Origin: Deltaproteobacteria bacterium
GTDB lineage: Bacteria; Desulfobacterota; Syntrophia; Syntrophales; UBA2210
NCBI GenBank assembly: GCA_030603465.1
Contig: JAUVXT010000087.1
Span: 1-9,933, forward strand
Length of the DNA stretch: 9,933 nucleotides
Direction: 5' to 3'
The notes beneath the pieces were generated by a model. It saw only the letters and a list, made by a program, of their open reading frames with translations, searched no databases and had not been told where the DNA came from. Position numbers and translations under genes: made by a program. This document shows, in pieces, positions 5,188 to 9,933 of this stretch (positions are counted from its first letter, which is position 1; the number at the start of each line of letters is the position of its first letter).

Positions 5188-6438
5188 ATGAAGGAACAAT
5201 TTATACTGTGTCCGCACTGTAAAAAAGAGATCCCTCTGACGGAGGCCATATCGCACCAGATCAGGGGGCAGCTTCAACAGGAATTCGAGGCGGAGCGCCG
5301 GAAGAGGGAACGGCAGTTTGAAGAAAAAACACGGACCCTTTTGGCACGTGAAAAGGAACTGGAAGAAAACAAAAAAACCCTCGACGCACGCGTAACCGAG
5401 CAGCTCAAAAAAGAACGGGGAAAGATAGAGGGGGAAGTCAGAAAACAGATCGCCGAAGAGAGCGAATTGAAGACGAAGGATCTGATGGAACAGCTCCACG
5501 AAAAGGATAAAAAGTTGCAGGAATCGCGCGAGGCGGAGCTTGTCCTTCGAAAGGAACGCAGGGAACTTGAAGAAAGCAAGCAGGCCTTTGAACTGGAGAT
5601 GGCGCGCAAACTCGATGAAGAACGGGAAAAGATCAGAGACGTCGCCGCACGCACCATTGCCGACGAACACCGGCTCAAGGATCTGGAGAAGGAAAAACAG
5701 ATCTCCGATCTGAGGAAACAGATCGAGGAACTGAGGAGAAAGGCGGAGCAGGGTTCTCAGCAGATGCAGGGCGAGGTACTGGAGGTGGAACTGGAAGACA
5801 TATTGCGGGTAAATTTTCCTTCCGATGCCATCGAACCTGTGCCCAAGGGCATTCGTGGCGCCGATATCGTACAGAAGGTTTACAGTGAAACGGGGCAGTA
5901 TTGCGGCGCCATTATATGGGAGTCGAAACGCACAAAGGCGTGGAGCGACGGCTGGATACAGAAGCTGAAGGACGATCAGCGGGAGGTTCGGGCCGAGATC
6001 GCCGTTCTCCTCTCTGTAGCCCTGCCGAAGGATGTCCAAAACTTTGCCCATATCGAGGGGATCTGGGTGACCGATTATTCGTCGATAATCGGCCTGACCA
6101 TCGCCTTGCGAACGAACCTTATTCAGGTTGCCATGACGAAACTGTCGGCGGTGGGCAAACAGGAAAAAATGGAAATCCTCTACAGCTATCTGTCGGGGTC
6201 GGAATTCAGGCAGAGGGTGGAGGCGATTGTGGAGGCCTTCGTCTCCATGAAACAGGACCTGGATCAGGAAAAGCGGGCCATGGCACGCATGTGGACGAAA
6301 CGGGAAAAGCAGATAGAACGGGTCATCGCGAATACGGCCGGCATGTATGGCGACATGCAGGGCATCGTTGGCGCATCCCTGCCGGAGATCAAAAGCCTTG
6401 AAATGGAAGCTTCTTTACCTGAAAGTGACCGAGAATAA
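5188..6438 (+). CDS. DUF2130-family coiled-coil protein, nuclease-like core
   Basis: The start is ATG 5188, preceded by AGAGGA (5175-5180 region); in-frame starts at 5149 and 5170 lack such a site. The 416-residue product opens with a CPHC pair (C8, C11) in the family-typical sequence CPHCKKEIPLTEAISHQI. It continues with a long, highly charged coiled coil (about 25-195), and then the conserved domain (about 195-355): GEVLEVELEDIL, GIRGADIVQ (D226), IIWESKRTKAWSDGW (E245, K247) and LKDDQREV. The D...ExK pattern is that of a PD-(D/E)XK nuclease core, so DNA binding or cutting is plausible, but no member's activity is assumed here. There is no membrane segment. It ends 35 bases before the small membrane-protein gene, so the two are probably cotranscribed. 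Strongly skewed charge gives long open frames on the opposite strand (5167-6051), which are shadows. Confidence 0.85.
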   Translation: MKEQFILCPHCKKEIPLTEAISHQIRGQLQQEFEAERRKRERQFEEKTRTLLAREKELEENKKTLDARVTEQLKKERGKIEGEVRKQIAEESELKTKDLMEQLHEKDKKLQESREAELVLRKERRELEESKQAFELEMARKLDEEREKIRDVAARTIADEHRLKDLEKEKQISDLRKQIEELRRKAEQGSQQMQGEVLEVELEDILRVNFPSDAIEPVPKGIRGADIVQKVYSETGQYCGAIIWESKRTKAWSDGWIQKLKDDQREVRAEIAVLLSVALPKDVQNFAHIEGIWVTDYSSIIGLTIALRTNLIQVAMTKLSAVGKQEKMEILYSYLSGSEFRQRVEAIVEAFVSMKQDLDQEKRAMARMWTKREKQIERVIANTAGMYGDMQGIVGASLPEIKSLEMEASLPESDRE

Positions 6439-6473
6439 GATAATTTTCTTACACACAGGAGAAAGAAAAAAGA

Positions 6474-6998
6474 ATGGATACAGCGTTTTGGGTATATATC
6501 GTTTTGGGTATCCTGATGTTGGTCGGGGGGCGACGCTTTTTCTGGGTCTTCGTCGGCGCCATGGGATTTGTCGCAGGCTTTACCTGCGGCAAGGAGATAT
6601 TCGGTCTTGAATATGTGCAGACGCTTCTAATCGCCGCTTCCATCCTCTGCGTTATCGGCATCGTGATCGCGCTATTCCTACAGGGCCTTGCCATCGGAAT
6701 CGCCGGATTCCTTGCCGGCTCCTACGTCACATTTTCTCTACTCCCCGTCTTCGGTGAATTTTCTCTGGAGCTTACATGGCTCATCGTCCTCATTGGGGGT
6801 GTCGCGGGATTGGTGCTCTCTATTTTGATCATCGATTGGATGCGCATATTCCTCTCTTCCGTCACCGGCGCCGCTATCATCGTACATCATATTTCCCCGG
6901 ATTCATGGGTGAAACCGGCTATATGGATGGTACTTTCCGTGGCCGGAATTATAATCCAGACTATCCTCTTTTTACGGAAAGAGAAAAAGGAGGATTGA
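6474..6998 (+). CDS. Small polytopic membrane protein, DUF4203/TMEM198-like
   Basis: This 174-residue protein is almost entirely hydrophobic, with about seven membrane segments (near residues 5-18, 23-38, 50-69, 71-90, 100-121, 126-138 and 147-167). It ends in a charged tail (RKEKKED). Glycine-rich repeats such as GAMGFVAGFTCG, IGIAGFLAGSY and IGGVAGLVL alternate through the chain, which is the look of the DUF4203 (TMEM198-like) family. That assignment is from general pattern only. AGGAG (6457-6461) lies 12 bases before the ATG. The gene follows the DUF2130 gene by 35 bases. It sits in the inner membrane; its substrate or role is unknown. Confidence 0.8.
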   Translation: MDTAFWVYIVLGILMLVGGRRFFWVFVGAMGFVAGFTCGKEIFGLEYVQTLLIAASILCVIGIVIALFLQGLAIGIAGFLAGSYVTFSLLPVFGEFSLELTWLIVLIGGVAGLVLSILIIDWMRIFLSSVTGAAIIVHHISPDSWVKPAIWMVLSVAGIIIQTILFLRKEKKED

Positions 6999-7006
6999 AA
7001 GGAGGC

Positions 7007-7087
7007 ATTCGTCTGACACGCGATTACGCTGTTTCTATGCATGTGTCCCGATGTGTTAACCTTTTTTCTCGAAGCCGTTTATACTGA
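7007..7087 (+). pseudogene. Possible truncated start of an Rrf2-type regulator
   Basis: Directly after the membrane-protein stop there is a strong ribosome site, AAAGGAGG (6997-7004 region), followed by ATT CGT CTG ACA CGC GAT TAC GCT GTT, read as (M)RLTRDYAV. That is close to the first residues of Rrf2-family regulators (typically M(R/K)LTR.(D/E)YA). The frame then continues VSMHVSRCVNLFSRSRLY and ends at TGA 7085-7087 without further similarity. It overlaps the 3' end of the opposite nitroreductase gene. The start would be ATT, which is unusual. It may be the stub of a regulator cut off by a rearrangement, or coincidence. Confidence 0.25.
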
Positions 7088-7586
7088 TTCGATTATAGTC
7101 AAGTGATTCCTTGGGAGTGGGTCGTTTTTCCTCGTCCGGATATCCAACGGCCAGGATGGATTCCACTTTCAGGTGATCCGGCAGAGACAAGAGGGTTGCG
7201 ATATACTCCCCGGCTGTCGTCTGCTTGTCGTGTGTCCGCTTTCGTATCTGTATCCAGCAACTCCCCAGGCCCATCGACTGGGCCGTCAGGTGTGCGATCG
7301 TGGTGGCAATAGAACAATCCTCAACCCATACGTCCGATTTACGCTCGTCGCCGCAAAATATTATAGCTAGCTGTGCCCCTGACAGGAAATGAGAACCGTG
7401 ATCCTTGGACTGGGCAAGCTTTTCGAGCAGCCTTTTGTCTTCAATGAAGATGAAGTGCCATGGTTGGCTTCCCTTCGATGAGGGAGACCTTAGGACTGCT
7501 TCCTTGAGTATGTCCAATTTGTCTTGTTCTATGGATCTGGTGTCGTATTTTCTTATGCTTCGTCTTGACCGCAGTATCTCTATCAT
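7056..7586 (-). CDS. Nitroreductase-family FMN oxidoreductase
   Basis: This 176-residue protein has the usual length for a compact nitroreductase. FMN-contact motifs are visible: RSRRSIRKY (R8, R9, S10, R12) at the N-terminus, PSSKGSQPWHF (35-45), SGAQLAIIFCGD (69-80), GLGSCWIQIR (106-115) and the late VESILAVGYPDEEKRP (141-156). Family members are usually dimers that reduce nitro compounds, quinones or related electron-poor substrates with NAD(P)H; the substrate here cannot be told. On its own strand, AGAGAGG lies just upstream of the ATG. It reads divergently from typA across about 250 bases and convergently with the membrane-protein gene, with which it has only about 57 bases of separation. 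Confidence 0.93.
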   Translation of the reverse strand: MIEILRSRRSIRKYDTRSIEQDKLDILKEAVLRSPSSKGSQPWHFIFIEDKRLLEKLAQSKDHGSHFLSGAQLAIIFCGDERKSDVWVEDCSIATTIAHLTAQSMGLGSCWIQIRKRTHDKQTTAGEYIATLLSLPDHLKVESILAVGYPDEEKRPTPKESLDYNRISINGFEKKG

Positions 7587-7836
7587 TTTTTTCCTCTCTT
7601 GCGTCCATAAATCAGGAAGGTTTTTCTTTTGCCTTGATTATAAGTTGCTTTTGTATGATGGGATCTTTGTATGACTTTTGGGCATTTATTGCAAATAAAT
7701 TATGAGGGTGTTATCGGAATATGATTTGTCTCTTGCCTGAAAATATCACTGGTTTTCTTTCTCACTATCTGCTAGAAGGTAGCGCTTCGGTTCAAGCCGT
7801 GAACAATTTGTAGAAAATGATATTATAAGGAAAGAT
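7587..7836. promoter_or_regulatory. Divergent promoter region between nitroreductase and typA
   Basis: This AT-rich spacer must carry promoters for both flanking genes. For typA, TTGCAA (7689-7694) followed after 17 bases by TATCGG (7712-7717) is the only -35/-10 pair I can propose, and it is weak. AAGGAAAG (7827-7834 region) is the typA ribosome site. A short GCTA/TAGC inverted pair lies at about 7771-7783. I see no riboswitch or coding frame. Confidence 0.4.
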
Positions 7837-9651
7837 ATGCCTAAGAAAGAAAAGATTAGAAACATTGCGATCATTGCCCACGTCGATCATGGAAAGACGA
7901 CCCTTGTCGATGGAATGCTCAGCCAGAGCGGGATCTTCAGAGAACACCAGCATGTGGAAGAGCGCATCATGGATTCCATGGACCTGGAGCGGGAACGCGG
8001 GATTACCATTATGGCAAAAAACACGGCTATATGGTACGGCGATGTAAAGATCAACATCGTCGACACGCCGGGTCACGCCGATTTTGGAGGAGAGGTGGAA
8101 CGGAGTCTCAATATGGTGGACGGTGCGCTCTTGCTTGTCGATGCCAGTGAAGGGCCGTTGCCACAGACCCGTTTTGTCGTAAAGAAAGCGCTTGGTAGAG
8201 AGCAGCCCATAATAGTCGTTATAAACAAGATCGATCGCGGCGACGCCAGAATAGACGAGGTTATCGATGAAATATATGACCTTTTTATCGATCTCGATGC
8301 CAATGAATCGCAGATAGAATTTCCAATATTATACACGAACGCGAAGACCGGTGTTGCCCATGACGAACCGGGTGACGATTCCCCTAACCTCCGTCCCCTC
8401 TTTGAAGCGATTATGGCGCATATTCCTCCACCGGAGGCGGATGACGATGCGGTGCCGCAGTTTCTGGTAACCAATCTCGATTATGATCCCTATGTAGGGC
8501 AGCTCGCCGTCGGGAGGCTGGTCAACGGCGTCCTGGAAATGCATAAAACCTATGCCCTGTGCGGAGAGGACAAGACACGGGGAGGGGTCAAATTTTCCGC
8601 CCTCTATACCTTTGACGGGTTACAGAAGGTGCAGATCGACAAGGCGGAAGCGGGTGATATCATCGCCTTTGCCGGTATTGACAATATGGAAATCGGCGAT
8701 ACTATTTCCGCGGATGAAAATCCTTGTCCCCTTCCGCGTATTCGTGTCGATGAACCGACGGTTTCCATGTTTTTCTATGTAAACAATGGCCCCGTCGCCG
8801 GCAGAGAGGGTAAGTATCTCACATCCCGTCACCTGCGGGAACGCCTGGAGCTGGAAATCCTCCGAAACGTGGCTCTGAGAATAAAATTTCTCGAACGGAA
8901 AGACATGTTCGAAGTCTGTGGTAGAGGGGAACTGCAGATGGCCGTTCTCATCGAAACCATGCGCAGGGAAGGGTATGAGTTTATGGTTTCCAAACCTCAG
9001 GTAATCACGAGAGAGGAGAAGGGAAAAATTCTGGAACCGGTGGAGCGGCTTCTCGTCGATATTCCCGAAGAGTTCATAGGTGTGGTCACTGAAAAACTAT
9101 CGGCAAGAAAGGGGAGAATGACAAATCTGATAAACAAGGGGAGCGGACATGTCAAGATGGAGTTTATCATTCCGTCACGTGGATTGATCGGTTTCCGCAG
9201 CCATTTTATGACGGATACAAAAGGGGCCGGCATTATGAATACTCTCTTTGAAGGATACAAGCCCTGGTTCGGTTCCATCCCCCAGCGTGCCAATGGCGCT
9301 ATGGTTGCCGACAGGGTCGGCAGGGTCACCATATACGCCTGTCATGCCATGGCAGATCGGGGTGAGCTCTTGACCGAGGTGGGAACCGAAGTCTATGATG
9401 GGATGATCGTGGGTGAGCGTAACAAACCGGGTGATCTCAATATCAATATAACCAAGGAAAAACACCTGACCAATATGCGAAGCGCCAACTCCGATGCCAC
9501 GGTTACACTGCGTCCGCCCAGGCGTCTCTCGCTGGATCAGTCCATAGAGTTCATCGCAGAAGATGAGCTTATCGAGGTGACCCCACTGAATATACGCCTT
9601 CGCAAGATGGAACTTGACAAAATAAGACGACCCCTGAAAATCAAAAGTTGA
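7837..9651 (+). CDS. typA: Translational GTPase TypA/BipA, complete
   Basis: This 604-residue protein matches the usual length of TypA/BipA. The GTPase domain (1 to about 200) shows the P-loop AHVDHGKT (14-21), the switch I RGIT (54-57), DTPGH (76-80) and NKID (130-133). An EF-Tu-like domain 2 (PQFLVTNLDYDPYVGQLAVGRL) follows, then the EF-G-like domains and the TypA-specific C-terminal region (PSRGLIGFRSHFMTDTKGAGIMN and NIRLRKMELDKIRRP). TypA binds the ribosome in the cytoplasm and supports growth and ribosome assembly at low temperature and under stress. AAGGAAAG precedes the ATG at good spacing. It appears to be a single-gene unit: divergent from the nitroreductase gene and followed by a hairpin with a short T-run. 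All signature motifs are intact. Confidence 0.98.
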   Translation: MPKKEKIRNIAIIAHVDHGKTTLVDGMLSQSGIFREHQHVEERIMDSMDLERERGITIMAKNTAIWYGDVKINIVDTPGHADFGGEVERSLNMVDGALLLVDASEGPLPQTRFVVKKALGREQPIIVVINKIDRGDARIDEVIDEIYDLFIDLDANESQIEFPILYTNAKTGVAHDEPGDDSPNLRPLFEAIMAHIPPPEADDDAVPQFLVTNLDYDPYVGQLAVGRLVNGVLEMHKTYALCGEDKTRGGVKFSALYTFDGLQKVQIDKAEAGDIIAFAGIDNMEIGDTISADENPCPLPRIRVDEPTVSMFFYVNNGPVAGREGKYLTSRHLRERLELEILRNVALRIKFLERKDMFEVCGRGELQMAVLIETMRREGYEFMVSKPQVITREEKGKILEPVERLLVDIPEEFIGVVTEKLSARKGRMTNLINKGSGHVKMEFIIPSRGLIGFRSHFMTDTKGAGIMNTLFEGYKPWFGSIPQRANGAMVADRVGRVTIYACHAMADRGELLTEVGTEVYDGMIVGERNKPGDLNINITKEKHLTNMRSANSDATVTLRPPRRLSLDQSIEFIAEDELIEVTPLNIRLRKMELDKIRRPLKIKS

Positions 9652-9675
9652 CGGATTTGTATGAAGCTCCGCTAT

Positions 9676-9693
9676 GCCGACACATCGGCTTTT
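9676..9693 (+). terminator. Weak rho-independent terminator after typA
   Basis: GCCGA (9676-9680) pairs with TCGGC (9685-9689) around CACA and is followed by TTTT (9690-9693). It begins 25 bases after the typA stop. The stem is short, so termination may be leaky or aided by the palindromes that follow. Confidence 0.5.
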
Positions 9694-9708
9694 ACAAAGC
9701 ATGTCTAA

Positions 9709-9762
9709 GGCCGATGGGGGCATCGGCCCCTACATATTGTAGGGCCTGTTCCCCGAACAGGC
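9709..9762. repeat. Three consecutive palindromes (REP-like cluster)
   Basis: Three hairpins follow one another almost without spacer: GGCCGATG with CATCGGCC around GGGG (9709-9728), CCCTACA with TGTAGGG around TAT (9728-9744), and GCCTGTTC with GAACAGGC around CCC (9744-9762). Each stem is perfect and adjacent stems share their end bases. The GTAGGG boundary motif resembles intergenic palindromic repeats seen in many bacterial genomes. Other copies would be expected elsewhere in the genome; none is in this window. Confidence 0.7.
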
Positions 9763-9827
9763 AGTGTGTCGGGATAGTGTCCAAAAGAATCAATAAGTTA
9801 TGCTAAATTCGGCCAAACGAGTTACTT

Positions 9828-9864
9828 AGAAGTCGGGGAAACCAGGGAGGGGTTCTCGACTTCT
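9828..9864 (-). terminator. Hairpin just beyond the stop of the convergent partial gene
   Basis: AGAAGTCG (9828-9835) pairs with CGACTTCT (9857-9864), and the stem can be extended by GAA with TTC. Read on the minus strand, it begins 13 bases after the stop of the partial gene at the right edge. No T-run follows in that direction, so it may be a terminator-like or mRNA-protecting hairpin rather than a classical terminator. Confidence 0.35.
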
Positions 9865-9876
9865 ATGCGAGATATT

Positions 9877-9933
9877 CTACCTTTCCCATAAAACAACGGC
9901 GCAGATAACAGTTATTGCGGCTAATGTCATACC
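9877..9933 (-). CDS. Possible 3' end of a convergent membrane-protein gene
   Basis: On the minus strand, the frame entering from the right edge encodes GMTLAAITVICAVVLWER and stops at TAG (9877-9879). Eighteen residues ending in a hydrophobic run and a charged WER tail fit the last membrane helix of an integral membrane protein. A hairpin lies just downstream. Too little is present to name a family, and the frame could be chance. Confidence 0.3.
   Translation of the reverse strand, partial: GMTLAAITVICAVVLWER

Noticed and set aside
5167..6051. Long opposite-strand open frame of 294 codons within the DUF2130 gene
   Set aside because: Its composition (runs of F, L and R) is what the complement of a Glu/Lys-rich coiled coil produces; no ribosome site or family signature.
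5901..6401. Plus-strand open frame overlapping the end of the DUF2130 gene
   Set aside because: It is out of frame with conserved DUF2130 motifs and its product is low-complexity Gly/Arg-rich, a typical shadow.
7015..7047. Possible bidirectional terminator (GACAC with GTGTC) between the convergent genes
   Set aside because: The stem is only five pairs with a long loop and no adjacent T-run; too weak to call.
1..9933. CRISPR array, tRNA or rRNA genes
   Set aside because: No regularly spaced short repeats and no cloverleaf or rRNA-like sequence were seen on either strand.

Overview
The window reads as a bacterial chromosome segment of moderate G+C with an AT-rich accessory left part (about 1-5150) and a more ordinary backbone right part (about 5150-9933). 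The organism cannot be named from the sequence. The TypA and DUF2130 protein sequences, the GTAGGG-type intergenic palindromes and the mix of genes fit a Gram-negative anaerobe of the former Deltaproteobacteria (Desulfobacterota), but this is an impression only. No tRNA, rRNA, CRISPR array or transposase gene is visible.

Left block (1-1800): the tail of an unrecognised gene and a complete gene for a helical protein with two C-terminal membrane helices. Each is followed by an imperfect palindrome whose ends look like integron attC core sites. The second palindrome (1727-1799: ATTTAAC, an inner TGACT/AGTCA pair, then GCGTTAGAT) is the better one. The simplest reading is that these are the last two cassettes of an integron array whose integrase lies to the left, outside the window.

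Second block (1800-5190): an HNH endonuclease gene, then about 540 bases without a large gene that hold two copies of a palindromic repeat, then a tightly overlapping three-gene operon (XRE regulator, ImmA/IrrE-type HEXXH metallopeptidase, PIN-like RNase), then a third repeat copy. The XRE-ImmA-PIN operon has the architecture of a toxin-antitoxin or prophage-type switch. The repeats carry a nested hairpin, and three base pairs change in a compensatory way between the first two copies. The same repeat can also be read as a conserved protein segment (HLxKMATLPNPVNxDLSR, then GWxxPMxWALxLE). It is therefore either a mobile palindromic element or the debris of a repeatedly broken gene.

Right block (5188-9933): a DUF2130 coiled-coil protein with a nuclease-like GAD...ESK core, a small polytopic membrane protein in the same operon, a short fragment resembling the start of an Rrf2 regulator, a convergent nitroreductase gene, and a complete typA (bipA) translational GTPase gene reading divergently from the nitroreductase. 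After typA come a weak terminator, three back-to-back palindromes, and probably the 3' end of a convergent membrane-protein gene cut by the window edge.

Functionally, the HNH nuclease, the XRE-ImmA-PIN trio and the DUF2130 nuclease-like gene form a defence-like or selfish-element neighbourhood between integron-like cassettes and core genes (nitroreductase, typA). The most unusual feature is the covarying hairpin repeat family that brackets the XRE-ImmA-PIN operon.
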